64,000 nt of DNA from Planctomycetota bacterium (GCA_013152475.1 JAADGH010000108.1:1-64000); one strand, 5' to 3'. Shown: positions 32,394 to 41,863, counted from the first letter of the stretch. A program made the numbers and translations. The notes: generated from the letters alone by a model not told the origin.

Positions 32394-33968
32394 TTATTTT
32401 CCCGTCACGCGGGCGCGGCTGCGCAGCGTCGGCCCGCCGTTGCCCAGTTTCTTGGTCTGCATCGGTTGCCCCTTGCCGCAGTTGGCAATGGGATACAGTC
32501 GGAAGTCGTTGCCCACGCCATCCACGTTCATCAAGAAGTCCCTCGTGTCGGAGGTGATCCCGCCGTCTCGATAGATCTGGCCGAGCTCGCCGTTCTTGAT
32601 CTCCTGTACCTTCCGCGCGGTGATACGGAAGTTCTCGCGGCTCTCGGCAATGGACGGGATACGCATACTCGTGAAATAGTAGCCGTGCTCCACCTCGCCG
32701 GTCAACTGCTCCGGGGGCGTCTCGCCGTTGGCGAAGACCGTATTCGACATGCGGATGAGCGGCACGAGCGAGGCGTCGGTCGCCTTGTAGTGCCCGTTCG
32801 GCTCGGCGCCGATAATCGCCGCGGTCTGCCGACTGTTCATGAAGCCTTTGAACTCGCCCTTCTCGATGTGATACACGCGCTTCGCCGGCGTGCCCTCGTC
32901 GTCATACTCGTAGTGGCCATAGCCCGGCAGCGATGGATCGGAGTAGGCCGAGACAAGCGGAGACGCGATCTGCTCGCCGACGCGGTTGTGGTCGAGGTCG
33001 TGGAAGAGCCATGTCCGCCCGGCGTAGGCTGTCTCCCACTTGAGCGCCCGGTCGAGCTCGGTCGGGTGACCGATGATCTCGTGCACGAGCAAGGTGTTGT
33101 AGTGGGGGTCGGTGACGACAACGACCTCCTTCTCGCTCTGGGGCAGCGGCGGCGCGTCGCAGAGCTCGACGGTCTCCCTGCCCAGGTTCACGCTGAAGTC
33201 GTGCAGGTTGGGCATGGTTAGCAGCGGCTCGTCGGTGATGCCCTTTTCGAGGACCTCCCACCCGCGCTGGTGGCCGAGGTGGTCGTAGTGCTCCTGCTGG
33301 CCCTTTTCGGTGGCCGCGACGATGTAGGCCAGGCCCTCCGTCATGGCATAGCTCCGGTCGATCAGCGCTCCCTCACTTGACGCGAACAAGAGCCGGCCGA
33401 GACAGGTCACCGCCTCGATGACATTGTATCGCACCGCCTCGCCCACACCGGCAACGGCCTTCGACACCTCGACCGCCAACTGTGCGGCGCGGTGCGGATC
33501 AATGGACCGGGGGTCGATCTCGTAGACGGCGGCGATGTCGTCCTGCTTCACGTCGATGGGGGCCAGCTCGAACGATGCCAGGCTCCCCCCGGCCCTGCCG
33601 AACTTCTCTGCAGCCGCCTTCTTGCGATCGGCGTTTGCGCGGGCCCGGGCGTGGGCGTGGCCGAGGGCGTCTCGGAGGGTCGCCGGCAGATTCGGAACAT
33701 CGGCCGGGCCGAGAACCATGCCGACGTGCCCCGATGCCGCCATGCCGCTCCCCGCGATGACGCGCACGCCGAGGGAAAGGCCGAAGTCGCGGCCGCTCGC
33801 CTTCGGATCGCCGTTCTCCGCCCAGGCGTAGGAACCTTCGGCGACTTCCAGTCGGATGTCGCCGTAGCGGAAACCCGAGAGCGACTTCTGCGCCTCCTCA
33901 AGTATACCAAGGACCTCCGCCTTGACCGCGTCGAGGTCCTCGCATTGGATGCTCACGTTCTGAGACAT
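32394..33968 (-). CDS. tldD: TldD-like zinc metalloprotease
   Basis: 524 residues. The active-site HExxxH is present as LLVHEIIGHPTELDRA, and the C-terminal metal-site Cys is in NCGKGQP. The N-terminal alpha/beta domain and the C-terminal barrel are both of normal length. The protein is catalytic within a TldD/TldE heterodimer. The ATG at 33968 has GAGGAAG upstream. First gene of a two-gene unit with tldE, from the promoter at 34014-34043. Confidence 0.9.
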   Translation of the reverse strand: MSQNVSIQCEDLDAVKAEVLGILEEAQKSLSGFRYGDIRLEVAEGSYAWAENGDPKASGRDFGLSLGVRVIAGSGMAASGHVGMVLGPADVPNLPATLRDALGHAHARARANADRKKAAAEKFGRAGGSLASFELAPIDVKQDDIAAVYEIDPRSIDPHRAAQLAVEVSKAVAGVGEAVRYNVIEAVTCLGRLLFASSEGALIDRSYAMTEGLAYIVAATEKGQQEHYDHLGHQRGWEVLEKGITDEPLLTMPNLHDFSVNLGRETVELCDAPPLPQSEKEVVVVTDPHYNTLLVHEIIGHPTELDRALKWETAYAGRTWLFHDLDHNRVGEQIASPLVSAYSDPSLPGYGHYEYDDEGTPAKRVYHIEKGEFKGFMNSRQTAAIIGAEPNGHYKATDASLVPLIRMSNTVFANGETPPEQLTGEVEHGYYFTSMRIPSIAESRENFRITARKVQEIKNGELGQIYRDGGITSDTRDFLMNVDGVGNDFRLYPIANCGKGQPMQTKKLGNGGPTLRSRARVTGK

Positions 33969-34013
33969 GCGTGCTTCCTCACCTTCGATGGTTTGGGACT
34001 GCCATTCGGGATA

Positions 34014-34043
34014 ATTATAGCAACATGGTGCTTGAGCAGGCAA
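34014..34043 (-). promoter_or_regulatory. sigma-70-like promoter of tldD-tldE
   Basis: Minus strand TTGCCT (34043-34038), 18 bp, TATAAT (34019-34014). Confidence 0.55.
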
Positions 34044-34064
34044 GGCGGAACCGGAACTCGTGCC

Positions 34065-35633
34065 TCAAGGATCAAACGGGCCGGCGTCGGGGCCGACGTC
34101 CCTCGGCGTGAGGGGGCGGTAGCGAACGGGGAGGGTGGAGTATTCGTCCGCGCCGAGGTCGGGGGGGGCGCCGCGGAGTTGGCCGTCCATGTCCTCAGTG
34201 GGATGGAGATACTTTCCCGTTGCGGCGTTGGCCGCAGGGCCGTTGTCAGTCTCGAGTCTCCAGACGCCTTCGGTTTGCGCGAGACCCGGATCGACGATTC
34301 TGAATGGGGGGGCATCCGCGTCCGAGACCTCAATCTTGGCCGCGCCCCTTGGAAAGAGGATGTTCCCGGAGCACGCAATGCCTTCGGCCTCGAAGAACCT
34401 CACCAGCGCTTCGCCGTCCCTGCCGCCGTAGAGGATGTTGTTGGCAAAGACACAACCCCGCGGCGGGAGCGGCCGCGCCGAGGAGTCGTAACCCAGGCGC
34501 AGTGTATTGCAGTTGACCCATGTGTTGAACACGACTTGGCAGTTCTTCGCCGGCGTGCAGACGACGCCCCTCTCCGGCTGCGGCTGCCCCTGCTCGTAAC
34601 TGCCGGGCATGATGTTCAGCGGCGCGCACATGCCGTAGCCGTTCAGGTTCTCGAAATAGTTGTTGTAGACCTTGTGGCCGCTCCCGTAGAAACGCACGCC
34701 GCCGTAGCGCAGCTTCGGGTCGGCCTTGTCGGTCTGTATGAAGAAATTCCCCGCCACGACGCTCCGGTTGCTCAACCGGAGGGAGACGCTGCCGTGGCAG
34801 TCCAGAATCGTGTTGCGGAGCACACGATTGTCACTGCACTTCAGCGAGATCATCTCGACCTCGCCGTTGCAACGCTCGAAGAGGTTGTCCTCGATGGTGA
34901 GGAACGCGCTCACGTCATTCGCGCCGTCGTCGTTGCTGCCGGCGCGGATCGTCTCGAGCATGTTCTGTCCGCCGCCGTGCTGGTAGTCGCGGAAGTGGTT
35001 GTGGTCGATGCGATCATGCTGTGAGCAGCACTCGCCGCCGTAGTCGTCGCCCGTGATGGCGATGAAATCACCGCGCATGGTTTTTCTGTCGAACAGGTTG
35101 TGGTCGATGCGGTTGTGATGGCTCCTTCGGCCGGTGATGCAGACCCACTGCTGGAGCCCCTTCTTGTCGGCCATGCTGCGATCTTCGCAAAGGTGAAGGG
35201 TGTTGCGTGTGAAGCGCACGTGGTGGCAGTCCTGCAGCGTGACATTTCCCCACGGCCATCCCCGGTAGCGGGCGCAGTGGGTGAAGGTGAAGCCCTCCAT
35301 GACGACATGGGCGACTTCTTTGAACAACACCTCGCCCCGCCCCGTGATCTCGGCGCGGCCGCGGTGCTTCGCCCGGATGAAGATGGGCTTCGCCTCCGTG
35401 CCGGAGCGGGTGATGGTCAAGTCGCCGGAGAGGGAGTAGAGACCATCGGCTACCTCAATGACGTCGCCCGGCTCGGCGGCGTCGAGGGCCTGCTGCAGGG
35501 CCGTCGGGACCGACACGGCAACGACCCGCGTGTTCGGCCCCGCCGCGGAGATGTGACCGCATACGGCCAGGCCGATGCCCAGCACAAGGCAATGGGCGCA
35601 GAGCAATCGGGATGGGTTCAACACTCCACCCAT
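34065..35633 (-). CDS. secreted polysaccharide lyase family 6-like beta-helix protein
   Basis: 522 residues with an N-terminal signal peptide (LLCAHCLVLGIGLAVCGHIS). A right-handed beta-helix with repeated N-x-F turns follows the plan of PL6 (chondroitinase B/alginate lyase): DVIEVADGLYSLSGDLTITR, GGGQNMLETIRAGSNDDG, CNGEVEMISLKCSDNRVLRN and YGGVRFYGSGHKVYNNYFEN. The Lys of the catalytic pair is kept in SLKC, but the usual RHGN is RLSN here. It should cleave uronic-acid polymers, if active. The ATG at 35633 has GGAGG seven bases upstream and overlaps the end of the upstream oxidoreductase gene by 16 bases. Last gene of a four-gene operon. Confidence 0.83.
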   Translation of the reverse strand: MGGVLNPSRLLCAHCLVLGIGLAVCGHISAAGPNTRVVAVSVPTALQQALDAAEPGDVIEVADGLYSLSGDLTITRSGTEAKPIFIRAKHRGRAEITGRGEVLFKEVAHVVMEGFTFTHCARYRGWPWGNVTLQDCHHVRFTRNTLHLCEDRSMADKKGLQQWVCITGRRSHHNRIDHNLFDRKTMRGDFIAITGDDYGGECCSQHDRIDHNHFRDYQHGGGQNMLETIRAGSNDDGANDVSAFLTIEDNLFERCNGEVEMISLKCSDNRVLRNTILDCHGSVSLRLSNRSVVAGNFFIQTDKADPKLRYGGVRFYGSGHKVYNNYFENLNGYGMCAPLNIMPGSYEQGQPQPERGVVCTPAKNCQVVFNTWVNCNTLRLGYDSSARPLPPRGCVFANNILYGGRDGEALVRFFEAEGIACSGNILFPRGAAKIEVSDADAPPFRIVDPGLAQTEGVWRLETDNGPAANAATGKYLHPTEDMDGQLRGAPPDLGADEYSTLPVRYRPLTPRDVGPDAGPFDP

Positions 35634-36751
35634 CGTCCCGCCTCCGACGACCGGCAGGCCGCGTCCATCACCTCGTGGATGCGCGCGCCGTCGGAGAAGT
35701 CGGGGCAGGTGGGTGTATCCTCGGCGACATGGGTCAGGAAGTCGTGCAGGCAGGCCACGTGGCCGCGAATCCATCCGACCGACACCTTTGGTGCAGGCAG
35801 CACCGCGGGCTTGGGATAGCGCTGGACGCACTCGATCTGCTTGAAGCCGCGGCGGCCTCCGTAGTCCCCTTCCGGATCGCGAACGTCGAAGGCATAGAGC
35901 CAGTTCGGCTCCATCAGGTTGAACCGCAGCGCACCCATCTCGCCGTGAATCTCAAAGCGCATCTCGTCGTTCGTGCCGGTCGCCAGCCGCCACGATTCGA
36001 CCGTGCCGACGGCGCCGCTCTTCATGCGAACGGTCATGAGGGTGATGTCATCCACCTCGACGGGTTCCATCGTGGCCGGGTCGCCCTTCAGGGGTCGCTC
36101 CTTGATCATCGTCTCGCAGAGGGCCGAGACGCTCTCATAGTCTCCCAGCAGGTGGTAAATCAGGTCGAGGATATGCGAGCCGAGGTCGAAGAGCGCGCCG
36201 CCGCCGGACTCCGCCTTCTTGAGCCGCCAGCTCATCGGCCGGGCGGGGTCGATGTAGCCGGCGTGGAGGTACTGGGCGCGGAAGCCGAACACGCGGCCGA
36301 GGAAGCCCTCTTCGATCATCTGCTTGGCCCGGAGGGTCGCGGGGAGGAAGCGGTACTGGAGCGTGACTTGGTATTTGCCGGGGCCCTTCTCGGCGGCCGC
36401 AGCAATCTCGCGGGCCTCGTCCGCATCGAAGGCGAGGGGCTTGTCGCAGTAGATATGCTTCCCGGCATCGATCGCGGCGAGGAGGAGGTCCTTGTGGAGG
36501 CGATTGGGCGTGCAGCAGTTGATGATCTGAATGTCCTCGCGCTGGAGGAGCTCGTTGGGGTCGGTGGTGCAGAAGTCGAAGCCGCCGACCTTCCGGGCCT
36601 TCTCGGCCGTCTCTTCATGGGCCGTGCAAACGCCGACGAGCTTCGTCTCGCAGGGCGGGGGATCGTAGAACAGGGGGATGTTGCGATAGCCGTAGGTATG
36701 CACCTTGCCCATGAAGCCGAAGCCGACGATGCCGACGCCGAGGGTATCCAC
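35618..36751 (-). CDS. Gfo/Idh/MocA family oxidoreductase
   Basis: 377 residues. Rossmann motif VGIVGFGFMGKVHTYGYRN, the family signature KHIYCDKPLAF with the catalytic Lys, and a C-terminal domain with ESGGGALFDLGSHILDL. GTG start with AAGGAG six bases upstream; the ribosome site lies within the last codons of the M42 peptidase gene, three bases away. Its substrate is unknown; the link to a PL6 lyase suggests processing of released unsaturated sugars (inference). Confidence 0.9.
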   Translation of the reverse strand: MDTLGVGIVGFGFMGKVHTYGYRNIPLFYDPPPCETKLVGVCTAHEETAEKARKVGGFDFCTTDPNELLQREDIQIINCCTPNRLHKDLLLAAIDAGKHIYCDKPLAFDADEAREIAAAAEKGPGKYQVTLQYRFLPATLRAKQMIEEGFLGRVFGFRAQYLHAGYIDPARPMSWRLKKAESGGGALFDLGSHILDLIYHLLGDYESVSALCETMIKERPLKGDPATMEPVEVDDITLMTVRMKSGAVGTVESWRLATGTNDEMRFEIHGEMGALRFNLMEPNWLYAFDVRDPEGDYGGRRGFKQIECVQRYPKPAVLPAPKVSVGWIRGHVACLHDFLTHVAEDTPTCPDFSDGARIHEVMDAACRSSEAGRWVEC

Positions 36752-36754
36752 GAT

Positions 36755-37831
36755 TCACTCCTTCAGTTTTTTGACGGTCTTGGCGTCAAGCTTTTTGATG
36801 ACGGCGACGAGGAGCTTGATCGTATTGTCATAGTCATCGGTGTGGATGATGCCGACATGGGTGTGGATGTATCGGGCCGGGACGCCGATGAAGATGGTCG
36901 GCACGCCGCGGCCGTGGAGGTGCACCTCGCGCCCGTCGGTGGCCCCGCCGAGCAGGACGCCGACCTGAAAGGGGATCCGTGACTTCTTCGCCGTGTCCAT
37001 CACCAGGTCGCGGAGCTTGGTATGGCCGATCATGCCGCTGTCCAGGAGGTAGATGACCGGGCCCTTACCCAGCTTGCACGTGGCGTCCTCGGGTTTGAAG
37101 CCGGGCGTGTCGGTGGCGATGCCGGACTCGGCGACAATGCAGACGTCGGGGTTCACGATGTTCTTCGTGGTCCTGGCGCCGCGAATGCCGACCTCCTCCT
37201 GCACCGTGCCCACGCCGCAGACGATGTTCGGGTGCCTCGCGCGGCGGAGCTTCTGGATGGCGCTCATGAACATGGCGCAGCCGACGCGGTCGTCCCAGGC
37301 CTTGGACATGAGGAGTTTCGGGTTCTTCATCTCGGTGAATTTTGCATCGGGGAAGATGGGGTCGCCCACGCGCACGCCGTATTTTCTCTCGGCCTCCTTG
37401 TCGCTCGATGCGCCGACGTCGATGAACATGTTGTCCTTGCTGATGACCTTGCTGCGCTCCCCGGGGGCGAGCATATGGGGCGGTTTCGATCCGATGATGC
37501 CGATCACGTCGCCTTTTTTCCCCTTGACCACGACGCGCTGGGAGAGGAGGACCTGATCGAACCAGCCGCCAAGTGGGGCGAACTTGATGAAGCCTTCCTT
37601 GGTGATGTGTCGGACCATGAATCCAATCTCGTCCATGTGGCCGGGGATCATGATGACGGGGCCGTCGGCATCGCCGACCTTCCGGCAGATGATGCTGCCG
37701 ATGTTGTCGGTCTCGATCGCGGTTATGGGGGCGAGGTACTTCTTGATGAGGGTGCGGATCTCGCCCTCGAAGCCCGGCACGCCGTGGGCCTCGGTCAGCT
37801 CCTTGAGCATCTTGCGCGTTCCGTTGTCCAT
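36755..37831 (-). CDS. M42-family aminopeptidase (FrvX/cellulase-M type)
   Basis: 358 residues. Metal and catalytic residues of M42: GHMDEIGFMV, KAWDDRVGC, VQEEVGIRGA (catalytic Glu) and the final His in ARYIHTHVG. The usual Asp ligand near VDVT is replaced by Glu in AESGIATDTPG, which can still bind metal. Tetrahedral aminopeptidases of this family trim peptides in the cytoplasm. GGAGG precedes the ATG. Eighteen bases separate it from the upstream gamma-glutamyltransferase gene. Confidence 0.9.
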   Translation of the reverse strand: MDNGTRKMLKELTEAHGVPGFEGEIRTLIKKYLAPITAIETDNIGSIICRKVGDADGPVIMIPGHMDEIGFMVRHITKEGFIKFAPLGGWFDQVLLSQRVVVKGKKGDVIGIIGSKPPHMLAPGERSKVISKDNMFIDVGASSDKEAERKYGVRVGDPIFPDAKFTEMKNPKLLMSKAWDDRVGCAMFMSAIQKLRRARHPNIVCGVGTVQEEVGIRGARTTKNIVNPDVCIVAESGIATDTPGFKPEDATCKLGKGPVIYLLDSGMIGHTKLRDLVMDTAKKSRIPFQVGVLLGGATDGREVHLHGRGVPTIFIGVPARYIHTHVGIIHTDDYDNTIKLLVAVIKKLDAKTVKKLKE

Positions 37832-37849
37832 TTCACGCCCTCCTGTATC

Positions 37850-39544
37850 TCAATAGCCAGCGGCCGCGCAAAAGCCGCGCGGGTCGTGGCCGCTGAGCAG
37901 CTCTCCTGATGCCTCGTCCACCTGAATCACGTGCGCCGTTCTGCCGACCGCCCCGGAGAACTCGACGCTGTGCCCCATCGCGCTCAACTCTCGAAAGAGC
38001 GAGTCGCGTTCCTTCCAGTTGATCCGAAATCCGATCCGGTCGCGCTCCTCGTCATAGGGGGACTGCTCGTCCCTGCGCGCGCGGATGTGGCGCTGTTCGA
38101 GGACGAGTGGCTCGGCCTCCTCGCAGTAGCACCGGGGGACATCCAGCGCCGCGCCGGGAGACATGCCGAAGTCGAAGAGGTTGATGAGCAACTGTGCAAC
38201 GGCAGCGGTGATGTAACGCCCCCCGATGGCGCCAGCGAGCAGGACGGGCCTGCCGTCCTTCTGCACGATCACGGGGCACATGTTGTTCAGCAGGCGCTTG
38301 CCGGGGGCGATGGAGTTCGGTCGGCCGGGGCGCGGATCGAATCGGCACATGCCGTGGTTCATGACGATGCTCAGGCCGGGGATGGTCACGAGCGAACCGT
38401 AGGCCATGCCGTGGCTCGTGGTAAGCGAGACGGCGTTGCCCACGCTGTCCTGGACACAGACATGGGCGGTACAGGTGGCCGGTCCGCCTGCCTGTCTGGG
38501 TGCGCCATAGGCCAGGCCGCTTTGGATTTGCTCTTGCAGGACGGCGGCGTGATCGGGCGAGAGGAGCTTCTCGACGTCCACATCGACAAAGTCGGGGTCG
38601 CCGACGTGATCGATGCGGTCGCGCCACACGAACTTGAAGGTTTCTATCAGCCGGTGGATCACGTCGGGAGACTCTCGGTCCCACTGGGACAGGTCGAAGC
38701 CGGAGAGGATGTTGAGCATCTGCAGCATAGAGGCCCCACCGTTGGGAAGGGGCGGGGTGCTGACCTGGCGGCCGTGGTAGGCGGCGGTGTATGGTTCGCA
38801 GATTTGGGCCTCGTAGTTTTTCAGGTCATCGGCCGTCAGGATCCCGCCTTTGGATTGGATGTATTCGGCGATCCGTTTGGCCATGTCGCCCTCGTAGAAC
38901 ACCCTCCAGCCCTCATCGGCAATTCGCTGGAGCGTTTTGGCCAGTCCCGGCAGGCGCATGGTTGCGCCGGGTCGAGGCGGGCGGCCCTGGGGCATGAACA
39001 TCTCTATGGTCACGGGGTAGTCTCGGCCCGAATGGGCGAGACCGGCCACGCCGTTGGCCAGCGATGCGCTGATCAGGAATCCCTGTCCGGCGAACTGGAT
39101 GGCGGGTGCGACCAACTCGGCCCAAGGGCGGGCGCCGAACTTGTCATGGAGAACGCCCAGGCCGGCGAGAGCGCCCGGCACGGCAATGGCCTTGTGACCG
39201 CGGGTCATCTCATCGTTCTTGACATTTACTCCCAGCTCGCGGGAGACGACCGTAGAGCGGAGCGTTGCGGGTTCGAGATCGAAGATGTCGTCTGCCGCCG
39301 CTGCAGGCGCGCGGCCGTTGAAGTCCACGGCAAGAGTCCGGCCAGAGGAGGCGTCATAGAGCAGCATGCACCCGCCGTAGCCGCCCAGGCCGCAGTCGGC
39401 GGGATTGATGACAAACTGAGTCAGGGTGGCGGCGACCGCGGCGTCAACGGCGCTGCCGCCGGTCTGGAGAATGTTCAGGCCCACCTGGGTCGAGAGGGGG
39501 TGATCGGAAGAGACAAGGCCGTTCTTTGCGCGAACTTCTTTCAT
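37850..39544 (-). CDS. gamma-glutamyltranspeptidase-like Ntn hydrolase
   Basis: 564 residues with the GGT fold: GGSAVDAAVAATLTQFVINP, GLGGYGGCMLLYD, and the self-cleavage region ATCTAHVCVQDSVGNAVSLT. The nucleophile is most likely the Thr of CTAH. C-terminal GAIGGRYITAAVAQLLINL matches the small subunit. No signal peptide is seen, unlike periplasmic GGT, so it may be cytoplasmic. First gene of the operon GGT - M42 - oxidoreductase - PL6. Confidence 0.88.
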   Translation of the reverse strand: MKEVRAKNGLVSSDHPLSTQVGLNILQTGGSAVDAAVAATLTQFVINPADCGLGGYGGCMLLYDASSGRTLAVDFNGRAPAAAADDIFDLEPATLRSTVVSRELGVNVKNDEMTRGHKAIAVPGALAGLGVLHDKFGARPWAELVAPAIQFAGQGFLISASLANGVAGLAHSGRDYPVTIEMFMPQGRPPRPGATMRLPGLAKTLQRIADEGWRVFYEGDMAKRIAEYIQSKGGILTADDLKNYEAQICEPYTAAYHGRQVSTPPLPNGGASMLQMLNILSGFDLSQWDRESPDVIHRLIETFKFVWRDRIDHVGDPDFVDVDVEKLLSPDHAAVLQEQIQSGLAYGAPRQAGGPATCTAHVCVQDSVGNAVSLTTSHGMAYGSLVTIPGLSIVMNHGMCRFDPRPGRPNSIAPGKRLLNNMCPVIVQKDGRPVLLAGAIGGRYITAAVAQLLINLFDFGMSPGAALDVPRCYCEEAEPLVLEQRHIRARRDEQSPYDEERDRIGFRINWKERDSLFRELSAMGHSVEFSGAVGRTAHVIQVDEASGELLSGHDPRGFCAAAGY

Positions 39545-39586
39545 GTCTCGGATTCATGGGTCCGGTATCAGAACATTAGGGGAAGT

Positions 39587-39615
39587 AGTGTAGCAAAAGA
39601 GAAGCGGCCCGTCAA
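39587..39615 (-). promoter_or_regulatory. sigma-70-like promoter of the GGT operon
   Basis: Minus strand TTGACG (39615-39610), 17 bp, TACACT (39592-39587). Confidence 0.6.
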
Positions 39616-39627
39616 CGGAAATGGTTC

Positions 39628-40254
39628 TCAGTGTTTCCTGAACGCCTGGCGGCGCATGCGCAGATCGCCCCGGGCCTCCTCGGCGATCTTTTTTAGTTGA
39701 TCCAACTTGCGCTCATACTCGTCCCATTTACGGCCGTACTGCCCGGCGAGGCGGTGGCAGTTCTTGCGCAGGCTCCTGATGCTGCCCCGGAGTGTCTTGA
39801 TGATCCTGAGGCAGCTTTCCCACTGCTTGTCCATGGTTTTCAGTTCTTCTTCAGTGAAGGGCCTCTTGCTGGCCTCCTGGGCCTGCTCCATGGACTTCAC
39901 CTTTTCCTGGCAGGCCAGGGCCTTCTCGTATCCATCGTTGAACTTCTGTTCGCTCTTTTCCACCTGCAGGATCATCTTGTTCAGCCTGAGCGCGTTGCGC
40001 AGCTTGCGCGCTTCCTTGTCGATGATCCTGGCGTACGGTGGGCTCTTGGCCTTGGCCTCCTTCACCAGGGCATTGACCTCACCGAGGAGCTTGTTCCCCT
40101 GCTCGAAGGTCCCCTTGAACTCCCCCTCCTTCCCATATTTGATCTGCCGTTTCAGCCTGGACCATTTCGACTTGACCGTTGCGGCCGAGCAAAGACAAGC
40201 GTGGAGGCAGATCGCCGTTGTGGCGATTGCCAGGACTCTTTGAAGCTGTCTCAT
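39628..40254 (-). CDS. exported coiled-coil protein, function unknown
   Basis: 208 residues. Signal peptide MRQLQRVLAIATTAICLHAC, possibly a lipoprotein or signal peptidase I substrate (LCSAAT). The remainder is almost wholly helical and charged (KEARKLRNALRLNKM, KSEQKFNDGYEKAL, WDEYERKLDQLKKI), consistent with a periplasmic coiled coil. No family recognised. GGGAG precedes the ATG. Divergent from the ABC permease operon. Confidence 0.8.
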   Translation of the reverse strand: MRQLQRVLAIATTAICLHACLCSAATVKSKWSRLKRQIKYGKEGEFKGTFEQGNKLLGEVNALVKEAKAKSPPYARIIDKEARKLRNALRLNKMILQVEKSEQKFNDGYEKALACQEKVKSMEQAQEASKRPFTEEELKTMDKQWESCLRIIKTLRGSIRSLRKNCHRLAGQYGRKWDEYERKLDQLKKIAEEARGDLRMRRQAFRKH

Positions 40255-40292
40255 TGGGTCTCCCTTCAGGACGTTATACGGTTTCCTTCCTC

Positions 40293-40321
40293 AGTATATC
40301 CCCGTCAGTTGGTCACCGCAA
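40293..40321 (-). promoter_or_regulatory. sigma-70-like promoter of the coiled-coil gene
   Basis: Minus strand TTGCGG (40321-40316), 17 bp, TATACT (40298-40293). It lies back to back with the promoter at 40333. Confidence 0.55.
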
Positions 40322-40332
40322 GCGGTTTTCCC

Positions 40333-40361
40333 TTGAGATGACGGGGCGGCTTCGATATATA
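40333..40361 (+). promoter_or_regulatory. sigma-70-like promoter of the ABC permease operon
   Basis: TTGAGA, 17 bp, TATATA. The start near 40368 is about 26 bases before the GTG. Confidence 0.6.
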
Positions 40362-40393
40362 TAGTTCCGATTCCCTTTCGCAAAGGCTCCACG

Positions 40394-41731
40394 GTGTCCG
40401 ACCTGAAGAGAAAAACACGAGAAGCGCTGACGGGATATGGGTTTCTCATGCCCAACTTCCTCGGGTTCCTTCTCTTCACCTCTCTGCCCGTGGCGGCCTC
40501 ACTGGCCCTCAGTTTCTGCCAATGGGACCTCATCGGCCCCATCAAGTTCGCCGGGCTGAAGAACTTCACCGAGCTGGTCGGCTGTCACATCGGCAATGAG
40601 ACCATCCTGATCGCCAAACGGGGGCAGGCCTTTGCTGTTCTCAAAAAAAGTAAGGACGGCAAGCGACTCCGTGTAAAAGGGGTCGCGGAGAGCGGCGCCG
40701 AATACAACCCGACGTATGAGCGCGTGGAGGGATGGGTAGCCCGGGACAAGCTCCAATCGGTTGAGAGGGCCGTCGTCGTTACCAAGCAGACCCCGCTGCG
40801 CCAGGACGGCAAGGAGATCGGCATACTCCATGAGGGCCAGATCATAGTCGTCAAGAGGCCGGGGGCGGACCGTTGCGTGATCGAGACGTTTTTTCACGGC
40901 AAGGTCGTAACGGGGACGGTGGACACCGCGGCCGTGGATGAATCTCGTTTTCCTGCCGTGGCAATTACGTCGCGGGTCGCGCCGGTGACGCAGCGGCGCA
41001 TCGTGCCGAACGACCCGGACTTCTGGAAGTATCTCGGTAACACTCTCTTCCTGATGATGGGTGTGCCCATCGGCATGGCGCTGTCGCTGATGCTGGCCCT
41101 GCTGATGAACCAGAAGCTGCGGGGCATTCTGGTCTTCCGGACGGTCTACTTCCTCCCCTCTGTCACGACGGGGGTGGCGCTGTACATGCTCTGGCGGTGG
41201 ATTTACAACCCCGACTTCGGGCTGTTGAACACGGCGATTCTCACCATCACCAAGTTCCTCGGCATCCACATCAAGGAGATGCCCCAGTGGCTGGCCTCGG
41301 TGAAGCTGGCGAAGCCGGCGATTATGCTCATGTCCATCTGGACGAGCATGGGCGGACCGACGATGATTATTTATCTTGCCGGGCTCCAGAACATCCCCCC
41401 GCAGCTCTACGAGGCCGCCGACATCGACGGGGCGAGCCGGTGGCAGAAGTTCTGGAACATCACGTGGCCCATGCTCTCGCCGACGACGTTCTTCCTCTTC
41501 GTGCTGGGCATGATCGGGGGCTTCCAAGGCGGCTTCGAGGCGGCGTACGTGATGACCCGCGGCGGGCCGGCAGGGTCCACAACCACAATTAGTTACTATA
41601 TTTACAACAACGCATTTGTCTGGTTCCACATGGGCTACGCGGCGGCGGTCGCGTGGGTGCTGTTCGTGTTGGTGTTCATTGTCACAATGTTCAACTGGAA
41701 CTTCGGCGGCAAGGTGGTTCACTACACCTAA
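40394..41731 (+). CDS. sugar ABC transporter permease (MalF-type) with SH3-like insertion
   Basis: 445 residues, about 140 more than usual for this family. The first helix (FLGFLLFTSLPVAASLALSF) is followed by an extracytoplasmic segment of about residues 62-207. This segment contains two SH3b-like stretches (AKRGQAFAVLKKSKD...RVEGWVARDKL and VTKQTPLRQDGKEIGILHEG...). The permease core with five more helices then resumes. The cytoplasmic EAA loop is intact: EAADIDGASRWQKFWNITWP. GTG start after AAAGG. No substrate-binding protein or ATPase gene is adjacent. Confidence 0.9.
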   Translation: MSDLKRKTREALTGYGFLMPNFLGFLLFTSLPVAASLALSFCQWDLIGPIKFAGLKNFTELVGCHIGNETILIAKRGQAFAVLKKSKDGKRLRVKGVAESGAEYNPTYERVEGWVARDKLQSVERAVVVTKQTPLRQDGKEIGILHEGQIIVVKRPGADRCVIETFFHGKVVTGTVDTAAVDESRFPAVAITSRVAPVTQRRIVPNDPDFWKYLGNTLFLMMGVPIGMALSLMLALLMNQKLRGILVFRTVYFLPSVTTGVALYMLWRWIYNPDFGLLNTAILTITKFLGIHIKEMPQWLASVKLAKPAIMLMSIWTSMGGPTMIIYLAGLQNIPPQLYEAADIDGASRWQKFWNITWPMLSPTTFFLFVLGMIGGFQGGFEAAYVMTRGGPAGSTTTISYYIYNNAFVWFHMGYAAAVAWVLFVLVFIVTMFNWNFGGKVVHYT

Positions 41732-41779
41732 GAGCACCTTTTCACTGGTGCATATAGGGTTCGTTGCGAGCCGAATGTG

Positions 41780-41805
41780 GTCATTCCCGCGTACGCGGGA
41801 ATGAC
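41780..41805. repeat. 26-bp REP-like palindrome
   Basis: Perfect palindrome containing ATTCCCGCGTACGCGGGAAT flanked by GTC and GAC. It lies between the two permease genes and before the TTG start of the second. Confidence 0.75.
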
Positions 41806-41863
41806 GTGCGGAAGATCGGAAGTCTGGCGACTTCCGCTACGGTGTGAGGAAAGGGAAACGGCT

